From positions 1 to 5,857 of the forward strand of contig JAEZXW010000054.1 of assembly GCA_023419515.1 (NCBI GenBank): a DNA stretch of 5,857 nucleotides. Reading direction: 5' to 3'. The notes under the pieces were generated by a model. That model saw only the letters and a program-made list of their open reading frames with translations, was not told the origin of the DNA and did not search any database. Source of the DNA: Actinomycetes bacterium. GTDB lineage: Bacteria; Actinomycetota; Coriobacteriia; Coriobacteriales; JAEZXW01. Position 1 is the stretch's first letter, and the number at the start of each line of letters is the position of its first letter. This document shows, piece after piece, positions 1 through 5,754 of this stretch. Made by a program: the position numbers and the translations under genes.

Positions 1-924
1 GCTCGCCGCAGCGAGGTAGTAGATTCCATTAACAATCACCACACCAATTGCGATTATCTCAAAGGCCACACGCTCTCGACTAATGTGAGTGCCACCACAA
101 ATCTTTCGGCAGCCGTGTCGGGAGCACAGGCGGTAGTCCTGGTCACCGCCTCCTCATATGTGAGGCAAACTGCCAAAAAGATGGCGCCATATCTGGCTGA
201 TAATGTGCCAGTGATCGTGCTTTCAAAGGGCGTTGAGAAAGATACGGGGTTCCTCATGACTCAAATCCTTGAAGATGTCTTGGGTAATCAGGAACGTATC
301 GCTGCGCTTTCTGGCCCCAATCATGCAGAAGAGGTCATCAAGGGTCTACCAACCGCAACGGTGGTTGCCTCGTTTTACCCTGAAACGGCCGCATTTTTCC
401 AGGAGCTTTTTCATACGGACGTTTTTCGCACTTATGTGAGCAGTGACGTTGTTGGCGTTGAGCTTTGTGCAGCAGCCAAAAACATCATTGCTCTTGCTGT
501 TGGTATGAGCTACGGCGTTGGACTTGGTGATAATAGCGCAGCCGTCATCATGACGCGCGGTCTTGCCGAGATCGCCCGCCTTATGAATGCACTAGGCGGT
601 GATCCACAAACCGCCATGGGGCTCGCCGGCATGGGAGACTTAAACGTCACCTGCATGTCCACCCACTCACGTAACCGTTCCTTTGGTATGGCGTTTGCCA
701 GGGGAGAGAGTCTTGAAGAATTTGAGGCGCGCACCCACATGATCGTTGAAGGTGCTCAGGCAGCAGAAAGCGTACTGGCATTAGCGCGCACGCATGGTGT
801 TGAGATGCCGATTACGACCATGGTTGTGCGACTCCTTCGTCAGGAACTCACCCCCAAGGAGGCGGTTGAACTTTTGACGAGCCGCGATGCGGGCACTGAG
901 TTTTACGGTTTTGACGAGCGATAA
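1..924 (+). CDS. gpsA: NAD(P)-dependent glycerol-3-phosphate dehydrogenase, 5'-truncated by window edge
   Basis: Reduces dihydroxyacetone phosphate to sn-glycerol 3-phosphate, the cytosolic entry to phospholipid synthesis. The reading frame is open from base 1, so the gene starts upstream; 307 residues are visible. By comparison with E. coli GpsA, about 35 N-terminal residues with the GxGxxG NAD-binding loop are missing. Visible signatures are SKGVE (Lys at visible residue 76), LSGPNHAEEV, GVELCAAAKN with the expected catalytic Lys at residue 160, GLGDN, TRGLAE, GMGDLNVTC with Asp 213, and SRNR at 223-226. The C-terminal GVEMPIT segment is also present. The family's usual VPS motif after the second Rossmann strand reads TAS here. 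An in-frame GTG at 85 is only an internal codon, because homology continues upstream of it. The stop lies 19 bases before rpe, so the two are probably co-transcribed. Identity is very secure. Confidence 0.97.
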   Translation, partial: ARRSEVVDSINNHHTNCDYLKGHTLSTNVSATTNLSAAVSGAQAVVLVTASSYVRQTAKKMAPYLADNVPVIVLSKGVEKDTGFLMTQILEDVLGNQERIAALSGPNHAEEVIKGLPTATVVASFYPETAAFFQELFHTDVFRTYVSSDVVGVELCAAAKNIIALAVGMSYGVGLGDNSAAVIMTRGLAEIARLMNALGGDPQTAMGLAGMGDLNVTCMSTHSRNRSFGMAFARGESLEEFEARTHMIVEGAQAAESVLALARTHGVEMPITTMVVRLLRQELTPKEAVELLTSRDAGTEFYGFDER

Positions 925-943
925 TTTAAGGGAAAGAGCACGC

Positions 944-1627
944 ATGACGCACTCAATCGCAATTGCCCCCTCGATTTTATCCGCCGATCTTTTACAAATG
1001 CAGGCAGCACTCACCGACCTTGAGCAGGGCGGGGCAGACTATGTCCACGTTGATGTCATGGATGGCCACTACGTGCCCAACCTCACCTTTGGGCCAAATA
1101 TGGTTGCAGCAGTCAAACGCGGATGCAGGTTGCCTGCTGATGTTCATCTCATGATTACGAACGCCGAGCACTATATCGAAACCTATGTTGAAGCGGGTGC
1201 TGACATCCTCACGGTTCATGCTGAAGCGGTCACACATCTGCATCGAGTACTCACTCATATCAAGTCTTTGGGTATTAAGGCGGGAGTTTCGATCAACCCT
1301 GCAACGCCGATTGCCGCTCTTGAACATGTTATCGAGGTAGCTGACCTCGTGCTCATCATGAGCGTGAACCCTGGCTTTGGGGGTCAATACTTTATCCCCG
1401 GTTCGGTTGAAAAGGTAGCTGCCGTTCGCGCACTAGCCGATGAGCGCAATCCCGAGCTTTTGATTGAGGTTGATGGTGGCATTACGCGCGAGACTGCTCC
1501 ACTCGTCGCACAAGCAGGGGCAAACCTACTGGTTGCAGGTAATGCGATTTTCTCGGCGCCGGATCGAGTAGCTGAGATTGATGCCCTGCGACAGGTTGCC
1601 CAATCGCGTCTCATGCTTAAGGCATAA
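944..1627 (+). CDS. rpe: Ribulose-phosphate 3-epimerase
   Basis: Interconverts D-ribulose 5-phosphate and D-xylulose 5-phosphate in the non-oxidative pentose phosphate pathway (cytosolic, metal-dependent TIM barrel). The 227-residue product has normal family length. It shows APSILSAD (Ser10), VHVDVMDGHYVPN with metal ligands His35 and Asp37, DVHLM with His68, the phosphate-binding VNPGFGGQ loop at 141-148, EVDGGI with Asp177, and a final VAGNAIF phosphate loop. Asp37 and Asp177 are the expected acid/base pair. The ATG at 944 puts IAPSILSAD right at the N terminus, as in the family, and has a purine-rich AAGGGA about 10 bases upstream. A longer in-frame start at 887 would add 19 unrelated residues inside gpsA and is disfavoured. 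It follows gpsA closely and is probably in the same transcript. The next gene begins only after 130 bases, so the transcript may end or be re-initiated there. Confidence 0.97.
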   Translation: MTHSIAIAPSILSADLLQMQAALTDLEQGGADYVHVDVMDGHYVPNLTFGPNMVAAVKRGCRLPADVHLMITNAEHYIETYVEAGADILTVHAEAVTHLHRVLTHIKSLGIKAGVSINPATPIAALEHVIEVADLVLIMSVNPGFGGQYFIPGSVEKVAAVRALADERNPELLIEVDGGITRETAPLVAQAGANLLVAGNAIFSAPDRVAEIDALRQVAQSRLMLKA

Positions 1628-1657
1628 ACGTCACACAATGACGCATGAACCACGAAC

Positions 1658-1691
1658 ACGAGCTGGTAACTGATATACCAAGCGAGCTCGT
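1658..1691. repeat. Imperfect inverted repeat (hairpin candidate)
   Basis: ACGAGCT (1658-1664) is the exact reverse complement of AGCTCGT (1685-1691). Just inside it, GGTA (1665-1668) pairs with TACC (1676-1679), leaving a 7-base loop and five unpaired bases (1680-1684) on the 3' side. An alternative register pairs GCT (1662-1664) with AGC (1681-1683) around one bulged A. No U-tract follows, so it is not a standard terminator. It could be an operator or an RNA structure, or chance. Confidence 0.4.
1671..1679 (+). promoter_or_regulatory. Weak extended -10-like element
   Basis: TGATATACC matches TGn followed by a hexamer sharing four of six bases with TATAAT. No recognisable -35 hexamer lies 16-18 bases upstream; the stretch there reads CACGAA. 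It sits inside the hairpin, about 80 bases before the desulfurase start, which is a sensible position for a promoter. The match alone is weak. Confidence 0.2.
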
Positions 1692-1699
1692 CAACAAGC

Positions 1700-1724
1700 G
1701 AACGTTCATCTCACTAAACGTTCA
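1700..1724. repeat. Short direct repeat AACGTTCA x2, operator candidate
   Basis: AACGTTCA occurs at 1701-1708 and again at 1717-1724, start to start 16 bases apart. The first copy extends to the perfect palindrome GAACGTTC (1700-1707), and the second keeps the AACGTT core. Two palindromic copies upstream of a gene could bind a dimeric regulator. The half-sites have no gap, so this is not the Gram-positive LexA box (GAAC, four bases, GTTC). Confidence 0.3.
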
Positions 1725-1757
1725 ACCACCACGAAATCACTTTGGATGGCATCACCC

Positions 1758-2948
1758 ATGCAATACTACTTTGACGCTGCTGCCTCCGCACAGCCTTTAG
1801 CTGAGGTCGTTGAGGCCTATATCGCATTTCATCAGACACCCGAGGCAGGAGCAAATCCCAACGCAACCCATGCCTTAGGTCGTGCTGCCTTTGCTACGCT
1901 TGAGGGTGCACGCAAAGACGTTGCTCACAGCTTGGGAGCGAGGCGCCCAAGTGAGATCATTTTTTGCGCAGGAGGAACTGAAGCAGATAACCTCGCACTC
2001 TTTGGGATGGCTCGCGCTATGCATGCCAAAGACCCCAAGCGCTCCCATATCCTCATCAGCGCTTTTGAGCATCATGCAGTCAGCCACACAGCACACGCCC
2101 TTGAGCGTGAAGGCTTTGATGTCCACGCCATCCGTGTAACAAGCAAGGGGCTGATCGACGTCGAGCACGGTCAAGAACTCATTGCCATGTATGGACCGCA
2201 GCTTGCGCTCATCAGCTGCATGCTGCTGCAAAACGAGATTGGCACCATCCAAGCCGAGCCACTCAAAATCCTTACGCAAGCAGCACATGCGCACGGCGCC
2301 CTCGTTCACACCGATGCCGTCCAAGCAGCAGCTCACCTACGCATCAATCTCGCAGACTTAGGCATTGACGCTGCGAGTTTTTCTGCCCATAAGGTGGGTG
2401 GCCTTCGAGGAAGTGGCGTGCTCTATCTCAGGCATAAAACACCGTGTGAGGTCACTCTCTTTGGCGGTGGTCAAGAGATGGGCTATCGAAGCGGCACTCA
2501 AGCGCACGCTCTGGCAGCCGCATTTGCGCACGCGTTAAAACTGAGGCTTGCTCATTTTGACGAACAGCAAGAGCAGACCTGGGCGTTACGCGAGAGGCTT
2601 ATCAGCGGGCTTCAAGCAGTTAACCCTCAGGTCACCATCATTGGCGAGGCAAACCCCAAGGCACAGGCAGCCGGTATTGTGGCGCTGCTTACCCCCGGAT
2701 TTGAGAGCGAGACCCTGCAATTAGCCTTGAGTGAAGCAGGCTTTATGGTCTCAGGGGGAGCGGCCTGTTCTTCTCGATCGCTTGAGCCTTCAGACACGAT
2801 GCAGGCCCTTGGAATCGATCGCGATGATGCCTTGAGTGTCCTTCGCATCTCATTTGATTATCGAACCACCCCCCAAAGCATCGATGCTTTGGTCACAGAA
2901 TACGGAAACATCATTGAACGATACACAGCGCAATCAGCCAATTATTGA
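1758..2948 (+). CDS. Cysteine desulfurase, NifS/IscS family, paired with MnmA (YrvO-like role)
   Basis: PLP enzyme that converts L-cysteine to L-alanine and holds the sulfur as a protein persulfide. The 396-residue product shows FDAAASAQP at 5-13 (usually LDNAATTP), GGTEADNLAL, the PLP-stacking His in FEHHAV, LQNEIGT, HTDAVQA with Asp186, and SAHKVGG with PLP-binding Lys212. GGGQEMGYRSGTQ, the catalytic loop GGAACSS with Cys337, and LRISFDY follow. The GxACSSxSLEPS-like loop places it in the class I (NifS/IscS) type. Start choice: ATG 1758 gives the usual short N terminus and has GGATGG eight bases upstream. ATG 1746 would add four residues, lacks an upstream ribosome site, and lies within that GGATGG. 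The 3' end overlaps mnmA, so sulfur is probably delivered to MnmA, as known for YrvO-MnmA in Bacillus. No iscU, iscA or iscR gene is in the window, so a role in general Fe-S assembly cannot be judged. Confidence 0.95.
   Translation: MQYYFDAAASAQPLAEVVEAYIAFHQTPEAGANPNATHALGRAAFATLEGARKDVAHSLGARRPSEIIFCAGGTEADNLALFGMARAMHAKDPKRSHILISAFEHHAVSHTAHALEREGFDVHAIRVTSKGLIDVEHGQELIAMYGPQLALISCMLLQNEIGTIQAEPLKILTQAAHAHGALVHTDAVQAAAHLRINLADLGIDAASFSAHKVGGLRGSGVLYLRHKTPCEVTLFGGGQEMGYRSGTQAHALAAAFAHALKLRLAHFDEQQEQTWALRERLISGLQAVNPQVTIIGEANPKAQAAGIVALLTPGFESETLQLALSEAGFMVSGGAACSSRSLEPSDTMQALGIDRDDALSVLRISFDYRTTPQSIDALVTEYGNIIERYTAQSANY
2902..2916 (+). promoter_or_regulatory. Proposed mnmA ribosome binding site and TTG start
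   Basis: ACGGAAA (2902-2908) lies five bases before an in-frame TTG at 2914, inside the end of the desulfurase gene. The other in-frame candidates, ATG 2884 and GTG 2836, have C-rich or unremarkable upstream sequence. This spacing is why I favour TTG 2914; ATG 2884 remains possible. Confidence 0.45.
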
Positions 2949-4059
2949 TCCTCAGTCAGTTATTGATCAGGAGCTATTTAACGAGATTAGTGAAGCCGCA
3001 AGCCGCGGTAAGCTTATGGTTGCTATGAGTGGCGGTGTTGATTCTTCAAGCACACTGGCACTTTTGGCGCAAAGCGGTTTTGATGTCGTCGGCGCGACCC
3101 TCAAGCTCAAGAATGATCCACTTCTTCCAGGCAAAGAAGCCTTTGATTCAGCGAGAAAAACGTGTGAGCTTTACGGCGTTGATCATCACATTGTTGACGT
3201 GAGCTCCTCGTTTGAGAAAACCGTCATCGACACCTTTGCCCGTGATTATGCACGAGGCTTAACTCCCAACCCCTGCATCGTCTGTAATCCGCTCATCAAG
3301 TTTGGCTCGCTTTTGGCAGCCGCCGATAAAATCGGGTGCACCCACGTCATCACCGGACACTACGCCCGTCTTATTCGCACACCCGGTCAGCCCGTGCGTC
3401 TTGCTCGTGCAGCCGCGCGCGAAAAAGACCAAAGTTATTTCTTGTATCGTGTGCGCCCCGACCAGCTTGCGCGTGCCTTTTTTGTGCTGGGCAAGACAAA
3501 CTCAAAAGATGTGGTTCGCGGATTTGCCCACGAAGCTCAGCTTGTCAGTGCCGATACCCCTGATTCTCAAGACGTCTGTTTCTTGCAACAAGAGGCGAGG
3601 CTTTCACTTATCGAGCGTCTGACCCCTGAAGGCTTAACTCCTGGGGATATCGTTGATATGCAGGGACGAGTTCGCGGCAAGCATCAAGGCATTGCGCACT
3701 ACACCGTCGGCCAACGCAAGGGAATCGGTATTGCAGATAGTGAGCCCCTTTATGTAGTAAGACTTGATGGCAAAAATAACCGTGTCATTGTCGGCCACAA
3801 GAGCGATCTTGCCATCCACGAGCTCACCGTCCGCGACGTGGTGCTCCATGAACCTATTGGAGAGTCAGGACTGAGAGCTCAGGTGCAGATTCGTTATCGC
3901 ATGCAGCCGGTGAGCGCGGTCATCACCCGCGTGCCAGGGGATGAAACAAGCTGCACGCTCACCCTTGACGAGCCGGTTTATGGGGTGTCGCCCGGTCAGT
4001 CTGCTGTATGGTATAGAGACGATGTCGTCATGGGCGGCGGCTTTATTGACGTGCATTAA
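2914..4059 (+). CDS. mnmA: tRNA-specific 2-thiouridylase MnmA (TrmU)
   Basis: Adenylates the wobble uridine (U34) of Lys, Glu and Gln tRNAs and replaces O2 with sulfur, giving s2U. In the 381-residue product (numbered from TTG 2914), the PP-loop AMSGGVDSS is at 37-45. PNPCIVCN follows, with Cys124 at the expected catalytic position and an additional Cys121 (CxxC is common in Gram-positive MnmA). GHYAR, KDQSYFLYR and DSQDVCF come next, with Cys222 as the persulfide partner, then HYTVGQRKGIGI and a C-terminal barrel ending GQSAVWYRDDVVMGGGFI. About 32 residues precede the PP-loop strand, whereas most MnmA proteins begin within a few residues of it. The segment between the TLKL strand and FDSARK is shorter than usual and lacks the common CC/SxDD stretch. 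The start is uncertain (TTG 2914, ATG 2884 or GTG 2836), and all candidates overlap the desulfurase frame. This fits translational coupling and a dedicated sulfur donor. Confidence 0.95.
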   Translation: MNDTQRNQPIIDPQSVIDQELFNEISEAASRGKLMVAMSGGVDSSSTLALLAQSGFDVVGATLKLKNDPLLPGKEAFDSARKTCELYGVDHHIVDVSSSFEKTVIDTFARDYARGLTPNPCIVCNPLIKFGSLLAAADKIGCTHVITGHYARLIRTPGQPVRLARAAAREKDQSYFLYRVRPDQLARAFFVLGKTNSKDVVRGFAHEAQLVSADTPDSQDVCFLQQEARLSLIERLTPEGLTPGDIVDMQGRVRGKHQGIAHYTVGQRKGIGIADSEPLYVVRLDGKNNRVIVGHKSDLAIHELTVRDVVLHEPIGESGLRAQVQIRYRMQPVSAVITRVPGDETSCTLTLDEPVYGVSPGQSAVWYRDDVVMGGGFIDVH

Positions 4060-4061
4060 TC

Positions 4062-4084
4062 GAGGGATGCGTGAATTTTCATGA
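4062..4084 (+). promoter_or_regulatory. Start region of the Nif3-like gene with distant Shine-Dalgarno
   Basis: GAGGGA (4062-4067) is the only ribosome-site candidate before ATG 4081, but the gap of 13 bases is long. An in-frame TGA at 4072-4074 blocks any upstream start. A tiny ATG-initiated frame at 4067-4084 encodes five residues (MREFS) and ends in an ATGA overlap with the start codon. Its ATG touches the GAGGGA, so it has no ribosome site of its own. Confidence 0.4.
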
Positions 4085-4986
4085 AAGTCTATGAGTTAAC
4101 TGAGCGTTTACTTGAGCGCTACCCGCTCGCCGATGCTGAAAGCTGGGATCAAAACGGACTCCTGGCAGGAAACCCCCTGCAAGAAATCACTGGTGTGGCA
4201 GTTGCCCTCGACGCAACTGCTGAAACCATCAAGCTGGCATACGAGGCAGGAGCAAATGTGCTTGTGACCCATCATCCACTCGCGCTCAAAGGCCCAGTGC
4301 GAATCGGTCCTGCACTCTATCAGCAATCAATCCGAGAGATTGACCTGACAAGCGCAGCGGCCGAGGAGAGGGAAGCTCATGGATCACAAGGGTCTACCTT
4401 GAGCGATACGGTAGCTGCTGCACATTTTACCCAGTGTGCTCATCCTGGTGCAGCCTATTGGGCAGCAGCTGAGCACAATGTCGCCGTCATCAGTATGCAC
4501 ACCAACCTCGACCGCTCGCCTTTTGCTCAAACCGTCTTTCCAAACTACTTTGGTCTGACCTACGAAGGGCCACTCGAATGCCCAGAAAACGCACCAAGTA
4601 CGGGACGTTTGGGTCAGGTTTGTACGCCTTCACGCGATCTGACCCTCTATGAGCTTTGCACCGAGATCTACCAAAAGGTAAGACGCCGACCGCGCGTGTG
4701 GGGAGATCCAACGAGGCGTATCGGTAAGATTGCTATCTCATCAGGAGCGGGAGGCTCACTCATCAATGATGTGATCGCCCAAGGCTGTGAAGTCCTTATC
4801 ACCGGCGAGTGTTCGTATCATACCTGTGTAGAAATCGAATCGAACAATGTTGCCCTGATACTATTAGGTCATGATGTCTCTGAGCTGCCCTATGTCGCCT
4901 TTTTGACCGAGGAGTTAACGCAGCTTGGACTTGATTCGTCATTACTTCGCCCAATCAATGAGCCTGTCCGTTGGTGGACCGTTTAA
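4081..4986 (+). CDS. Nif3/YbgI-family dinuclear metal-centre protein
   Basis: Member of the Nif3-like family (E. coli YbgI; often auto-named GTP cyclohydrolase 1 type 2 homolog), toroidal hexamers with a di-metal site and uncertain function. In the 301-residue product, SWDQNGLLAGNP (21-32) matches the usual EWDNVGLLVGDP. VTHHPLALKG supplies His64 and His65, MHTNLD supplies His140 and Asp144, and GHDVSE supplies His264 and Glu268. ISSGAGGSLIND and TGECSYH match the C-terminal half (usually TGDxKYH). All expected metal ligands are present. The gap from the HH motif to NLD is about 80 residues, against about 37 in YbgI, so residues about 75-120 look like an insertion. The PII-like insert of long Nif3 proteins usually comes after NLD instead, and the 120-residue spacing from NLD to the last histidine is normal here. 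The gene is 21 bases after mnmA and 21 before the zinc-ribbon gene, so probably in one operon. Confidence 0.93.
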   Translation: MKVYELTERLLERYPLADAESWDQNGLLAGNPLQEITGVAVALDATAETIKLAYEAGANVLVTHHPLALKGPVRIGPALYQQSIREIDLTSAAAEEREAHGSQGSTLSDTVAAAHFTQCAHPGAAYWAAAEHNVAVISMHTNLDRSPFAQTVFPNYFGLTYEGPLECPENAPSTGRLGQVCTPSRDLTLYELCTEIYQKVRRRPRVWGDPTRRIGKIAISSGAGGSLINDVIAQGCEVLITGECSYHTCVEIESNNVALILLGHDVSELPYVAFLTEELTQLGLDSSLLRPINEPVRWWTV

Positions 4987-5007
4987 GACGCTAAGGGGAA
5001 ATTCGTT

Positions 5008-5724
5008 ATGTCACAAGATGCCCAGCTGTTATTAAAGTTGCAGGAAATCCAAAGCAGCCTGCTTAAGATCGATGCGGCGCTCGAGAACATTCCTGAGAAA
5101 AAGCGGTTCAACGACCTCAAGGCCAAGTTTAATGAGGTCATGAAAAACCGTCGTCAATTGGTTGGCGAGCTTAAAGACATGCGCATGGAGCATGAACAAG
5201 TCTTTGCAGATCATAAGGAGCTCGAAGAAAAACGTGAAGTCTTGCGCACGCAACCAACCGCGAGTGATTTTAGGAATTCTAAGCAGTATGACCAGGCGCT
5301 TTCCAATATGGGTAAGCAGCTCAATAAGTATGAGCATCACATGGATAAGCTCGGCGAGCGCTTACGACAGCATGAAACAGCCCTCGAAAAACTCGATGAG
5401 GTTTGTGAGACCTTAAAGCAAGCGCAAGAGGCAAGTAAGACTAAGTGCGTTCAGGCGATCACGCAGCTCGCTCACCAAAAGCAGGAGCTCATTGGTTATC
5501 AGGAGCGAATCATGCAGGCAATCGATCCAGATCTTTTGGTGCGCTTTCAGGAGAAGTGCAAGAAGTATGCAGGTCGTGGTGTGGCCAAGCTCAGCGATGG
5601 TCGCTGCAGTGTTTGCAAACACGAGTTCATGGAAGGCCAGCTCTTTCGTATTGCCGAGCAGGCTCAGGAAGCAATTGCTGAGTGCCCCTCATGCCATCGT
5701 TTACTTATCGTTGAGAACGATTAG
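5008..5724 (+). CDS. Coiled-coil C4-type zinc-ribbon protein (DUF164 / zf-RING_7 family)
   Basis: This 238-residue protein has two parts. Residues about 5-185 are highly charged, rich in Lys, Glu, Gln and Leu, with no proline-rich or membrane segments, and look like a long antiparallel coiled coil. The C terminus is a zinc ribbon with CSVC (Cys200, Cys203) and CPSC (Cys226, Cys229) separated by 22 residues, the four expected zinc ligands. Family members include Helicobacter FlgZ (HP0958) and chlamydial CdsZ, which act as adaptor or chaperone-like proteins. No flagellar or secretion gene is seen here, so I do not transfer those roles. The gene sits directly after the Nif3-like gene, a pairing I know from other bacteria, but its meaning is unclear. 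ATG 5008 has a good AAGGGG (4993-4998) nine bases upstream. No signal peptide is visible, so it is probably cytosolic. Confidence 0.9.
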   Translation: MSQDAQLLLKLQEIQSSLLKIDAALENIPEKKRFNDLKAKFNEVMKNRRQLVGELKDMRMEHEQVFADHKELEEKREVLRTQPTASDFRNSKQYDQALSNMGKQLNKYEHHMDKLGERLRQHETALEKLDEVCETLKQAQEASKTKCVQAITQLAHQKQELIGYQERIMQAIDPDLLVRFQEKCKKYAGRGVAKLSDGRCSVCKHEFMEGQLFRIAEQAQEAIAECPSCHRLLIVEND

Positions 5725-5754
5725 GCCATTACCGGAGTGTAAGGCAGGCACATC

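Larger units (their letters stand above)
1628..1757 (+). other. Intergenic region between rpe and the desulfurase gene
   Basis: This is the only sizeable non-coding stretch in the window. It holds an imperfect hairpin (1658-1691), two copies of AACGTTCA (1701-1708 and 1717-1724), and a TGATATACC that resembles an extended -10 element. No hairpin followed by a T run is present, so a classical intrinsic terminator for gpsA-rpe is not visible. I infer that transcription of the desulfurase-mnmA block may start here, but the sequence does not prove it. Confidence 0.5.

Noticed and set aside
85..924. GTG at 85 as the gpsA start
   Set aside because: The frame is open from base 1 and the upstream residues still fit the GpsA N-terminal domain, so the gene is truncated by the window and does not start here.
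887..943. N-terminal extension of Rpe from the start at 887
   Set aside because: It adds 19 residues with no family similarity inside gpsA, while ATG 944 gives the standard Rpe N terminus with a ribosome site.
992..1387. Minus-strand open frame of 131 codons opposite rpe
   Set aside because: It lies entirely opposite a clearly identified gene, and its translation shows no recognisable domain.
1658..1691. Intrinsic terminator for gpsA-rpe
   Set aside because: The hairpin has a bulge, is only moderately G+C-rich, and is followed by TCAACAAGCG with no T run.
1700..1707. LexA/SOS box
   Set aside because: GAACGTTC has the two half-sites directly joined; the Gram-positive SOS box needs four bases between GAAC and GTTC.
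1875..2336. Minus-strand open frame of 153 codons opposite the desulfurase gene
   Set aside because: It overlaps a conserved gene with intact motifs, and its Cys-rich translation resembles nothing known to me; it is a complement artefact.
5032..5340. Minus-strand open frame opposite the zinc-ribbon gene
   Set aside because: Its Leu/Ile-rich translation is the expected complement of a Lys/Glu/Gln-rich coiled-coil gene, so it is not evidence of a membrane protein.
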